This document shows, piece by piece, positions 35,469 through 43,053 of a stretch of DNA of 64,000 nt. The DNA is from Bacteroidaceae bacterium (GTDB lineage Bacteria > Bacteroidota > Bacteroidia > Bacteroidales > Bacteroidaceae). The stretch lies in contig JAILDV010000048.1 in NCBI GenBank assembly GCA_024688885.1, positions 1 through 64,000 on the forward strand, read 5' to 3'. Below the pieces are notes generated by a model that worked only from the letters and a program-made list of their open reading frames with translations, did no database searches and was not told the origin of the DNA. Made by a program: the position numbers and the translations under genes. How positions within the stretch are numbered: the stretch's first letter is position 1; each line of letters begins with the position of its first letter.

Positions 35469-37453
35469 AAAAGCTACTGATTGCTGGAATCTTGTGTCTG
35501 TTGGGCATCGCAGGTCTTCCCGCCTTTGCCCAGCATCAGATTGACTCCGTGTTTATCCTGGTGGATCTGATGGATGACGGTAGTGCCCGTGTGCGGGAAC
35601 GCCGTGATTGTCAGGTGAGTGAGCAGGGTACGGAGGGCTTCATCACGTTCAACAACATGGGCGACATCGAGGTGAAGGACCTGCAGATGTTCGACGAGGA
35701 TAATGTTGACTATACAGTGGAGGAAGAATGGGACGTGAATCGCAGCCGTGAGGAGAAAACGAGACGTTGTGGTTATCACCGCACCTCCGAAGGCGTGGAA
35801 GTTTGCTGGGGCATCGGCAAGGCTGGAAAGCGCCGATACTACATTTTTTACACGCTGACGAACCTGGTGAAGTCCTACGACGACTTTGACGGTTTTTGCC
35901 ATTCATTCTACGAAGCAGCCAATTCGCCTGCCGCATTTGCCATGGTGAATGTCATCATGGATGTGGACTCGCTCTCGAAGAAGGATGCCCGTCTTTGGAC
36001 TTTCGGCTATGACGGTTGGAAAGGACATTGCAGCAATTATGTTTGGGCTCGTACAGAGGAGGGTGCTCCCATGCGCAATGGTGATGCCATCATCATGCTT
36101 ATGGAAATCAAAAAGGGGCTCCTGCACCCGACCGTCAAAAAGGAGGGTACGTTCAAGGAACTAGTGAAACGTCCTGCCCTTGAGGGTAGTGAATACGATA
36201 TTGAAGTGGCGTTGGGCGACACGCTTGAGGATGGCACCCTGCGCAGTTCGCTGATGGGCGGTCAAGTCGGTTCTGGACACGAAGGAAGTCCCGTACACAG
36301 TTATTCATTCAATCAAGAGGAAGATGGCGGCGGCTTCAACTGGGGACTCATTGGCGGTTTCCTGCTCATCCTCGGACTCATCGGTTGGGCAGCCAAAGGC
36401 ACGATTGCCTCAGACATTGCCTTCAAGAAGCGTCAGAAGCAGCGTTTTGCTGACCTGACCAAACTGATGGGCGGTAAGAAATGGGACGAACTGCCTTACT
36501 GGCGTGAGCTGCCGATGCAGGGCAACTTGCTCAGTTCGAGTGCTGTGCTGGCTACCGTGATGCATATTCTGAGATTGTCGAAGAACAACCCCATCAAGGG
36601 CATTGATTTCACGGTGCAGCATCTGTATGAGGCATTTATCCTCCGTATGTTCTATCAAGGTGGCATCACCCTCGACTATGACACTGACAAGCATGGCAAG
36701 AACCGGCAGCTCTTCCGTATCCATGAACCGGTGAAACCTGCGAAGAAACCGGAACTGGATGTGACGAAAAATGCAGAATCTTCATTCTCCCTCTATGGTT
36801 CCCGTCGTCGAGTGGCACAGGAACTCTATCAGGGTTTGATTCGCGACGAGGGCATCCAGTATCTGTTGCACGACCTCCTTTACAAGGCGGCGAATGAGGA
36901 TCATCTCCTGCAGCCTGACGAACTGAGGGCGTATGTGAAGAAGAACATCGAGCAGCTGCGTCCGATGGCGGATGTGCTCTACAATGTCATCGCCCTCCGC
37001 AAGGACGACAATGCTCTTCGGGCGGAGGAGGTGCAGCAGGTGGTGGGCTTTGTCCATTATCTCCAGGACTTCTCGCTGGTGCAGGAACGCCACATCGAGG
37101 AGGTGAATCTTTGGAAGGAGTATCTCGTCTTTGCTTCTTTCTACGGCATTGCCGACCAGGTGCGCCGAGACATGAAGAAGGTGGCGCCCGACACGACCAA
37201 ACTCGACGAACTCATCCCGCCACATCAGGTGGTGGAGGACTTCAAGCCGATCACTACGGCACTGAACACCTCACTCTATGCGGCGTATGTCTACGAAACT
37301 GCCTACGAGCGTGAACAACGTCGTTCCTACTCGAGCAGTAGCAGTGGCAGCAGCAGTTCACGCAGTTATTCGAGCAGCAGCGGTGGTAGCGGACACAGCA
37401 GCTATTCCGGTGGTGGCGGTCACTCTGGTGGCGGCGGCAGCGGATTTAGATAA
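35465..37453 (+). CDS. DUF2207 family membrane protein
   Basis: About 662 aa from the ATG at 35465 inside the lemA stop (ATGA overlap). The longer frame from 35360 lies in the lemA coding region and is rejected. A signal peptide (MKKLLIAGILCLLGIAGLPAFAQ) precedes the exported DUF2207 domain (about 25-270), a membrane helix (about 300-320, WGLIGGFLLILGLIGWAA), a cytoplasmic helical region and a Ser/Gly-rich tail ending GGGGHSGGGGSGFR, the usual end of this family. It probably works with LemA in the envelope; function is unknown. Confidence 0.88.
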   Translation: MKKLLIAGILCLLGIAGLPAFAQHQIDSVFILVDLMDDGSARVRERRDCQVSEQGTEGFITFNNMGDIEVKDLQMFDEDNVDYTVEEEWDVNRSREEKTRRCGYHRTSEGVEVCWGIGKAGKRRYYIFYTLTNLVKSYDDFDGFCHSFYEAANSPAAFAMVNVIMDVDSLSKKDARLWTFGYDGWKGHCSNYVWARTEEGAPMRNGDAIIMLMEIKKGLLHPTVKKEGTFKELVKRPALEGSEYDIEVALGDTLEDGTLRSSLMGGQVGSGHEGSPVHSYSFNQEEDGGGFNWGLIGGFLLILGLIGWAAKGTIASDIAFKKRQKQRFADLTKLMGGKKWDELPYWRELPMQGNLLSSSAVLATVMHILRLSKNNPIKGIDFTVQHLYEAFILRMFYQGGITLDYDTDKHGKNRQLFRIHEPVKPAKKPELDVTKNAESSFSLYGSRRRVAQELYQGLIRDEGIQYLLHDLLYKAANEDHLLQPDELRAYVKKNIEQLRPMADVLYNVIALRKDDNALRAEEVQQVVGFVHYLQDFSLVQERHIEEVNLWKEYLVFASFYGIADQVRRDMKKVAPDTTKLDELIPPHQVVEDFKPITTALNTSLYAAYVYETAYEREQRRSYSSSSSGSSSSRSYSSSSGGSGHSSYSGGGGHSGGGGSGFR

Positions 37454-37454
37454 G

Positions 37455-37535
37455 TTGACAGTTGACAATTGACAGTTAGGCTGACGCGATGCTTCATCCT
37501 GCATGGCAACTCCTAATTCCTAACTCCTAACTAAA
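37455..37535. repeat. Short tandem repeat junction
   Basis: GTTGACAGTTGACAATTGACAG units, the module GGCTGACGCGATG...GCATGGC, then AACTCCTAATTCCTAACTCC units. The same arrangement is found at 44424-44500 and 45828-45918. Confidence 0.7.
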
Positions 37536-37546
37536 ATAAAAGAACT

Positions 37547-38200
37547 ATGGATATAGAAAGAATTGTAGAAGGATCGTTGAAGAACTGGTTGGTCGGTCTT
37601 CTGATTGTGCTTGGTGTGAGTGTGGCAGCATTTGTGTTCACGCCTGCACCACCTGATTCGATTGTGACACTCGATGATGCAGGTGACACCATCGCCACAA
37701 TAGCAGGCACCATCTGTGGCATCCTCTGCTGTCCAGGTCTCCTGTGCATCTTCATCAAGAAGTGGCGTTTCCCTATGGTCATCATCGCGTCGTTCGTGCT
37801 GCTGCTGTTCTTGGCGGCGGTGTGTCTTGACCACGCCTACAACAACCTGAACTATGCGTTGGCAAAGGACAAGACTCCAGTGGAACGTCCCTGTGTCATC
37901 ACGCACCACAACCACAACGTGTCCACGAGTGTGCACCGTGACAGTCGGGTAGGGAAGGATGTGTTTGGCAACGAGAAAGAATACGTGACCGAGCATACGG
38001 AGACAACAGACAAATATGAAGTGAGGTTCCGTTTCCTCGATGAGGGAGAGCACGCCACTGAACATACCATCAGCAACGACACTCCCTACGCATTTTACAA
38101 CCGTGTGTATCAAGGCGACACCTGTGTAGCATACATCCTGACGGGTGCCCTTGGCAGGGATTATGTGTATGACATGGTGGTGAAGAAGAGGGGAAGATGA
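37547..38200 (+). CDS. Hypothetical membrane protein
   Basis: 217 aa with three likely membrane helices: about 12-31 (WLVGLLIVLGVSVAAFVF), about 50-66 (including GTICGILCCPGLLCIF) and about 73-92 (MVIIASFVLLLFLAAVCL). A soluble C-terminal beta-rich domain follows (about 100-217, YVTEHTETTDKYEVRFRF), a little like DUF3592 proteins. It lies 93 bases after the DUF2207 gene and may belong to the same unit, closed by a strong terminator. Confidence 0.75.
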   Translation: MDIERIVEGSLKNWLVGLLIVLGVSVAAFVFTPAPPDSIVTLDDAGDTIATIAGTICGILCCPGLLCIFIKKWRFPMVIIASFVLLLFLAAVCLDHAYNNLNYALAKDKTPVERPCVITHHNHNVSTSVHRDSRVGKDVFGNEKEYVTEHTETTDKYEVRFRFLDEGEHATEHTISNDTPYAFYNRVYQGDTCVAYILTGALGRDYVYDMVVKKRGR

Positions 38201-38210
38201 TTTCATAAGA

Positions 38211-38248
38211 AAAGGGATTTGACATCATCGTCAAATCCCTTTCTTTTT
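38211..38248 (+). terminator. Rho-independent terminator
   Basis: 13-bp perfect stem AAAGGGATTTGAC (38211-38223) with GTCAAATCCCTTT (38230-38242), followed by CTTTTT. Confidence 0.85.
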
Positions 38249-38791
38249 CCTTCGCTCCCTCTCTTGCTTCTACTTCCATGAAGGAAAGCAATCCTAACCA
38301 AAACCTTTTTACTCAAACTATTGATAAAAACCAAAATTCTACTGATAGGATTAAAAACATTTTTTACTTTCTACTAACCATTTCCTTTAACTTTACTTCT
38401 GTGCATCTTCGCCCGCTGGCGACAGATGTATTTCCTGTACCTTTATTATATATCAACCAGCTCTGTCTTTAGTGTGGGAGATTCAGTTCTCCGTTACTCC
38501 GTCTCAGTGGAGCCTTCTGTTAAACTTTGACTCCCGTTCCAGCAAGAGGTTATCACTAATCCCTTGAAGGTTCGGGAGTCTACCTATTTCCATTAAAAAC
38601 TATTCCGATATCGTTAGGACTTATCCTCTGGGGATGTTATGAATTACTATTTACTACTGTTTTACAAAGATTTGGGCAAAATATTCGGAGTAAGCCCGTA
38701 TCGAAATTTCCTATTGTTTTTTTGGAACAATTTACAGGTTTTTTGTGAATTTCAGAATATATGATTTAGTGCTAAAATGGTCCGGATTTAT
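38249..38791. other. Intergenic region with a hairpin-rich segment
   Basis: 540 bases with no credible gene. The middle (38471-38640) is much richer in GC than its surroundings and folds into several hairpins; the flanks are AT-rich. Confidence 0.55.
38471..38640. ncRNA. Candidate structured RNA (strand uncertain)
   Basis: Successive stems: GGAGA/TCTCC (38477-38492), CTCC/GGAG (38497-38512), GACTCCCG/CGGGAGTC (38529-38536 with 38573-38580) enclosing CAAGAGG/CCCTTG (38543-38549 with 38561-38566), and ATCC/GGAT near 38623-38635. The nested long stem suggests a folded RNA or a decayed mobile-element end. No known RNA family was recognised and no clear promoter was found. Confidence 0.3.
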
Positions 38792-39604
38792 TTATCTGGA
38801 TGCGAGAACATTTGCATTAGCGTCTCCTGAGAATCGGTTGTCCTTCCAGTTACCTGCGATGACCTTACCGGTTGCTGTCGTGTAAGTACCGATGCCGTTA
38901 CGCATATCCTCTTTGAATTGTCCTGTATAAGTTGCGCCTGAAGCCCAAACGAACGTGCCCTGACCTTCAATGTAGGAGTTGCAGAACTGGCCTTCATAGA
39001 CGTTACCGTTTGCATAGGTGTACTTGCCGAGACCTTCCTTCTCACCGTTTACCCACTGACCTGCATACACGTCACCGTTGTTGTGATAGTATGTGCCGTA
39101 GCCGTTGCGCTGGTTGTTCTCGTAGTGACCTACATACTTGTCACCGTTAGCGGCTGTGAAGATGCCTTCGCCTACACGTACATCATCTACCCACTCACCT
39201 TCGTATGTGTCGCCGTTTGCCCATGTGAGCTTACCATGACCATTGCGCTTGCCGTTCTTCCACTCACCCTCGTAAGTGTTGCAACGCTCTGCATAGAATG
39301 CGCTGCCGAAACCGTCCTGCTTGCCGTCCTTGAAGTCACCCTGATAGATGTCGCCATCCACCCATGAGTAACGTCCGTAGCCGTCAATCTGGCCATTCAC
39401 GAAGTTACCTTCGAAGCGGTCGCCGTTTTTCCACTCATACACGCCTTTACCGTGCATTTTACCGTCCTTCTTGTTACCGGTGTACTTACCAGAATTGTTC
39501 AGATCTGGATTACGCTGTGCCGCGTCGTCCTGTCCCTGTGCCATGATGCTGTTGTAAGCACCGAATGACAAGAATGCTAAGACTGTTAAGATGAACTTCT
39601 TCAT
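38792..39604 (-). CDS. Exported MORN-repeat protein
   Basis: 270 aa with signal peptide MKKFILTVLAFLSFGAYNSIMAQ. Nine full MORN repeats of about 23 residues (YxGxWxNGxxxGxGxxxxxNGD; for example TYEGEWVDD and VYAGQWVNG) and one partial fill residues about 38-260. MORN repeats form an elongated beta sheet and often bind lipids or proteins. No enzyme domain is attached. Expressed from its own promoter at 39741-39772 with a leader of about 130 nt. The specific role is unknown. Confidence 0.88.
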   Translation of the reverse strand: MKKFILTVLAFLSFGAYNSIMAQGQDDAAQRNPDLNNSGKYTGNKKDGKMHGKGVYEWKNGDRFEGNFVNGQIDGYGRYSWVDGDIYQGDFKDGKQDGFGSAFYAERCNTYEGEWKNGKRNGHGKLTWANGDTYEGEWVDDVRVGEGIFTAANGDKYVGHYENNQRNGYGTYYHNNGDVYAGQWVNGEKEGLGKYTYANGNVYEGQFCNSYIEGQGTFVWASGATYTGQFKEDMRNGIGTYTTATGKVIAGNWKDNRFSGDANANVLASR

Positions 39605-39740
39605 AACTATGCCCTTTCTTTTAAGTAGTTATAGATTTGGTTTGATATGTTGTTTAATTAGCCTCTTAGGTTGAAGCGATTTTTGTTGGTTTAATTGGTT
39701 TTGTCTTTTGTTTTGTCAACATTTTTTGTTTTTGACATTG

Positions 39741-39772
39741 CAAAGTTACCGATTATGTTTCCTACTACCAAA
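39741..39772 (-). promoter_or_regulatory. Promoter for the MORN gene
   Basis: On the minus strand, TTTG (39772-39769) and TAACTTTG (39748-39741) are 20 bases apart. Confidence 0.65.
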
Positions 39773-40091
39773 TAAAAAATATACAAAATATCATGAAAAA
39801 GTAAATAAGTTGCAATTTCGCAAGTAAAAGTACACAATATATCCATTTTTGATAATTTTAGCGTGATAAAAAGCGGTGTTTTGAATCAAAAAGCGGAAAC
39901 ATAACAGGAATTAATCATGAATCACCGCCAATTATCGCCACTTTCATGTACAATTCTATACTATAATATATAATACATGGATACATATAGGGTACAAAAT
40001 GTTTCCTTTTGTGAATCATAACAAGGATACAAAATGTTTCCTATTTATTGCTAACTCACTCGTTATCATATGTAAACATAACAAGACATTT

Positions 40092-40660
40092 CGAAAGTAA
40101 TAATATGAGGTTGCGCCGTGGGAGCCGAAAGAATAATATGAAAAAACAAATAAAAATAGATAAAAAAGAAGAACACTTGTACAATCCTCTGTATGGATTT
40201 GAATACATCCTATAAATCTGCTGAATCAGCTTAATCATCCCAAAGGGGTATGTTTTTAAATAAACAAGTTCCTGCGGAACGATTGAACGGAGATTTTAAT
40301 TTTTAACCACAGATTGAGCGGATTAAACAGTTTTTCGCTTATGGGTAAGCCATTACTCGGATTGATTCTGATTACTCGGATTAGAGCCTCGCACGGCTCT
40401 TGCAACCATCCGGATGGGCTTTCGCCAAGAAAGCGGGAATCTGCTCAATCTGTCATAATCGGGGATAAATAAATCTGTTAAATCGGCTAAATCTGTGGTT
40501 TTATTACTTGCGAGTGTATTTTGTTTAAGACAGACACAGGTGTTTACGAGTGAGCCTATTTTTTTATATTTTTTCTTTTTAATCAAGTTCTTGGGAGCTT
40601 TGCCCCAAGCACCTTCGGCGATTTGCCGCAATAAAGCACATTCTTTTATGCCGACTCTCG
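40092..40660. repeat. Split relative of the inverted-arm element
   Basis: GTTGCGCCGTGGGAGCCGAAAGAATAAT-type sequence at 40111-40138 (read in shorter blocks: TTGCGCCG, GCCGAAAGAATAAT) resembles the left arm of 45661-45818, and CCTTCGGCGATTTGCCGCAATAAAGCA-type sequence at 40612-40638 (TTGCCGCAATAAAGCA) plus TTCTTTTATGCCGA resembles its right arm. About 450 bases with other repeats lie between the arms. Confidence 0.55.
40217..40330 (-). repeat. CCGCTCAAT / GTTCC-hairpin repeat (inverted copy)
   Basis: CTTAATCATCC, GGGGTATGTTTTTAAATAA, hairpin GTTCCTGCGGAAC, GATTGAACGGAG, then GATTGAGCGGATT. It is the reverse complement of the copies at 26668 and 30308. Confidence 0.7.
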
Positions 40661-40663
40661 TTA

Positions 40664-40697
40664 TAATAAAAAAACTGCTGACGAATCGCCAGCAGTT
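40664..40697 (-). terminator. purN terminator
   Basis: Read on the minus strand: AACTGCTG (40697-40690), 9-nt loop, CAGCAGTT (40680-40673), then TTTTTTATT. Confidence 0.75.
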
Positions 40698-40721
40698 CAT
40701 ATTATCTTCTTTGAATAATGT

Positions 40722-41306
40722 TCAGACTATGTTGTTTTTGATGACTTGTTCAATCACGATGGGGAAATGCTTCATCTCCAGTTCGTGTACTTTTTCAGCT
40801 ATGTCCTCAGGCGTGTCGTTAGGATCGAGCTTGACAGAGAACTGCGCGATGTGTTCTCCTGCATCCAGTTCGGGGTTGACGAAGTGGATGGTGATGCCAC
40901 TGACAGTTTCGCCTGCAGCTTTTACCGCCTCATGCACATGATGTCCCCACATGCCCTTGCCACCAAATTTGGGAAGGAGGGCAGGGTGGATGTTGATGAT
41001 CCTGTTCGGGAACTGGTCAATCAGGTAGGTAGGTATCTTAGGGAGGAAACCTGCGAGAATGATATAATCGCAACCGCGCACAGTCTGGATGACGAGTCGT
41101 GGTTCGTCGATGAATTGCTGTCGGGTGATGACTGTAGTGGGCACGCCAAGTTTTTCGGCACGTACAAGTGCATAGGCATCAGCACGGCTGCTCACAACAA
41201 TGGGAATCTGTACTTCGTCAGGTTTGTTCTGGAAGTAGCGGATGATGTTTTCGCAGTTTGTGCCTCCTCCAGTCACGAAGATGGCGAGTTTGATGGGTTC
41301 GCTCAT
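40722..41306 (-). CDS. purN: Phosphoribosylglycinamide formyltransferase
   Basis: Transfers a formyl group from 10-formyl-tetrahydrofolate to GAR in purine synthesis. 194 aa, standard length. Phosphate-binding VTGGGTNCENI near the N-terminus; catalytic Asn105 and His107 in NIHPALLP, and Asp148 in ELDAGEH; GGKGMWGHHVHEAV is the usual substrate loop. It lies 26 bases after the DUF1232 gene and is probably transcribed with it. Confidence 0.95.
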   Translation of the reverse strand: MSEPIKLAIFVTGGGTNCENIIRYFQNKPDEVQIPIVVSSRADAYALVRAEKLGVPTTVITRQQFIDEPRLVIQTVRGCDYIILAGFLPKIPTYLIDQFPNRIINIHPALLPKFGGKGMWGHHVHEAVKAAGETVSGITIHFVNPELDAGEHIAQFSVKLDPNDTPEDIAEKVHELEMKHFPIVIEQVIKNNIV

Positions 41307-41332
41307 GTCAATTTCTCTATTTCTGATGTGTT

Positions 41333-41803
41333 TTATCCAATTTCTGAAGGAGGAATCTCCTCAAAATCGATGTCTTCAATCTCCAGCGCCTTTGCTTCTG
41401 CTGCCTTGGCATCCTCTTCGCGTTGACGACGACTCAGGAAGAAACGGTAGCGATCCAGTTCGTCGGCAAATTCGTGGGTTGCCCACACGAGGATGGCAGC
41501 ATCGTCAATCAGTCCGATGGCTGGCATGAAGTCGGGCATGACGTCGGCAGGTGTGACCACATAGACAAGCGCACCCACTATGACCGTGAGGTTGAGGAAG
41601 TTGTACTCCTTGTATTTGCCGGTGAACACATCACGAATGTACTGACAGATGAAGAGAAACTCGTCTTTCACTGCCTTAAGTCCATCCTTGGTGGCATATT
41701 TCTTTGCCGACGTGAACAGCTCCTTGAGCTTGCTCGGATGCATGGCGTAGTAGCGGCCTGCGGCTGCCCATCCGCCTTTCTTGAAGTATTTTGTATAGTC
41801 CAT
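41333..41803 (-). CDS. DUF1232 (YkvA-like) membrane-associated protein
   Basis: 156 aa. The DUF1232 core is NLTVIVGALVYVVTPADVMPDFMPAIGLIDDAAIL in sense, with the diagnostic PADVMPDFMP and GLIDDA at about 93-110, flanked by helices. A Glu-rich C-terminus (EDIDFEEIPPSEIG) follows. The family's role is unknown. It is upstream of purN in the same unit; a TATCTTTG box on the minus strand (41853-41846) is the likely promoter, divergent from that of the next gene. Confidence 0.85.
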   Translation of the reverse strand: MDYTKYFKKGGWAAAGRYYAMHPSKLKELFTSAKKYATKDGLKAVKDEFLFICQYIRDVFTGKYKEYNFLNLTVIVGALVYVVTPADVMPDFMPAIGLIDDAAILVWATHEFADELDRYRFFLSRRQREEDAKAAEAKALEIEDIDFEEIPPSEIG

Positions 41804-41917
41804 ACCCGTCCTTACTTTTTAAGTACGTGTCATCGATTTCTTTTGCAAAGATACATAAAAATCTTGATTCCACTGACAGACAACCGAAAAAAACACCGAT
41901 TATTGGAAAAAAATCAC

Positions 41918-41925
41918 TAACTTTG
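41918..41925 (+). promoter_or_regulatory. -7 box giving a probable leaderless transcript
   Basis: TAACTTTG at 41918-41925 ends only five bases before the ATG at 41931. Transcription would start at or within a few bases of the start codon. No good TTTG box lies at the expected distance upstream. Confidence 0.5.
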
Positions 41926-41930
41926 CCACC

Positions 41931-42269
41931 ATGAAAGTCATCTACAACCGTTTCATTCCTTTTGGCACTTACCATGGCCTCAACCTTTTCGGCATTGTTT
42001 TTGTGCAGCGCCGGTGGGGGAGGATGGAACCGCACGAACTGAACCATGAGTTCATCCACACATGTCAGCAATGGGAAATGACCTATGTGCTTTTCTATTT
42101 GTGGTATGTGGTTGAGTTCCTGGTGCGGCTGGTTCAGTATGGATTCCGAGCTGAGAAGGCATACTACAACATCAGTTTCGAAAGGGAAGCGTATGCCAAC
42201 GAACGCAACATGGATTATCTGCATGAGCGTCGTTTGATGGCATGGACACGCTATCTCAGGCATTCATGA
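41931..42269 (+). CDS. Small putative metallopeptidase-like membrane protein (HExxH)
   Basis: 112 aa. HEFIH at residues 39-43 is a zinc-site motif (NHEFIHTCQQWEM), and a later Glu in FEREAYANE (about 82-90) could be the third ligand. A hydrophobic helix (about 50-70, YVLFYLWYVVEFLVRLV) lies between them. Similar short proteins with HERIH and FEREAYANE are widespread in Bacteroidota, but I know of no assigned function. The start is fixed by a promoter box just upstream. Confidence 0.75.
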   Translation: MKVIYNRFIPFGTYHGLNLFGIVFVQRRWGRMEPHELNHEFIHTCQQWEMTYVLFYLWYVVEFLVRLVQYGFRAEKAYYNISFEREAYANERNMDYLHERRLMAWTRYLRHS

Positions 42270-42364
42270 CTCGCTTTTTCCCGTTCTTCATGTTAAAAAA
42301 CGAAGAAAATTGTGTCGTAAACAAAAAAAAGTGTTGAAAACGACAAAAAAATTCTTGCTATCTT

Positions 42365-42395
42365 TTTGTATTTTAGTCTATTTGTCTTAACTTTG
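42365..42395 (+). promoter_or_regulatory. Promoter for the HU gene
   Basis: TTTG at 42365-42368 and TAACTTTG at 42388-42395 are 19 bases apart, with a leader of about 80 nt. Confidence 0.7.
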
Positions 42396-42483
42396 CATTC
42401 GTTTTCGGGGTTTTAATGACCTTTGACAACATTACACATTATATATATATATAGACAATCAACAATAAAAATCAATAAGAATT

Positions 42484-42753
42484 ATGACTAAAGCAGAAAT
42501 TGTTGCTGAAATCAGCAAGATGACAGGAGTGGAGAGAGAAAAGTCTCTCAAAGTGGTAGAAGCCATGATGGCTATTGTCAAGGATAAGACTGCCGGCGGC
42601 GAGGACATTTTCCTCCGTGGTTTCGGTACATTCACTACAAAGACCCGTGCAGCTAAGGTGGGTCGCCTCATCAAGGAGAACAAGTCAGTCGTTGTGCCAG
42701 CGCACAAGATTCCTTACTTCAAACCTTGCGAGGACTACAAGAACATGTTCTAA
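42484..42753 (+). CDS. hup: HU family DNA-binding protein
   Basis: 89 aa nucleoid protein with the HU/IHF fold: N-terminal helices (MTKAEIVAEISKMTGVERE), the GFGTF turn and a DNA-intercalating beta arm around residues 52-74, KIPYFKPCEDYK at the end. It bends and packs DNA as a dimer and can assist origin opening by iteron initiators. Strong promoter and terminator frame the gene as a single unit. The replicon carries a second, more distant HU-like gene at 45947. Confidence 0.93.
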   Translation: MTKAEIVAEISKMTGVEREKSLKVVEAMMAIVKDKTAGGEDIFLRGFGTFTTKTRAAKVGRLIKENKSVVVPAHKIPYFKPCEDYKNMF

Positions 42754-42774
42754 TTCCAAGGAACATACAATAAT

Positions 42775-42815
42775 GATGGAGGCACTGCTGATTCCCAGCG
42801 GTGCCTCCATCCATT
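42775..42815 (+). terminator. Rho-independent terminator after HU
   Basis: Stem GATGGAGGCAC (42775-42785) with GTGCCTCCATC (42801-42811), extended inside by GCTG/CAGC, then CATTTTAAT. Confidence 0.8.
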
Positions 42816-42827
42816 TTAATATTGCGC

Positions 42828-42868
42828 TTCGCTGAAATGAAAAAATGAAGAAATGAAAGAATGAACAA
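42828..42868. repeat. Short tandem repeat junction
   Basis: GCGCTTCGCTGAAATG followed by AAAAAATGAAGAAATG and AAAGAATG units. Confidence 0.55.
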
Positions 42869-42928
42869 TGATCATTCGTTATATCCTTGAGCTATTTAAC
42901 ATAACAGTTGTTCCATACATATAAAACA

Positions 42929-43041
42929 CCTAACTCGTTGAGTGTCAATTATCGCCTTACAGCGCGAAATAACATGCGCTGGAAGAACGAAATATTATGC
43001 GCTGGGTGCATGAAATGACACGCGCACGGTGCGCACTAGTG
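42929..43041 (-). repeat. 113-bp dispersed repeat, copy B
   Basis: Read on the minus strand it begins CACTAGTGCGCACC at 43041 and ends AACGAGTTAGG at 42929. Only two differences from copy A are seen (TCATGCACC for TCACGCACC, and GCTGTAAGG for GCTGGAAGG). It starts 12 bases after the rmuC stop, in the same relation to its upstream gene as copy A. Confidence 0.85.
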
Positions 43042-43053
43042 AAAAAAAACAGT

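Larger units (their letters stand above)
39605..40721. other. 1.1-kb intergenic region rich in repeats
   Basis: From left: MORN gene leader and promoter, a stretch with four ATGTTTCC/GGAAACAT sites (39755-40041), an arm of the inverted-arm element (40092-40160), an inverted CCGCTCAAT-GTTCC copy (40217-40330), small hairpins (40380-40440), the other arm (40560-40660) and the purN terminator. No gene is seen. Confidence 0.6.
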
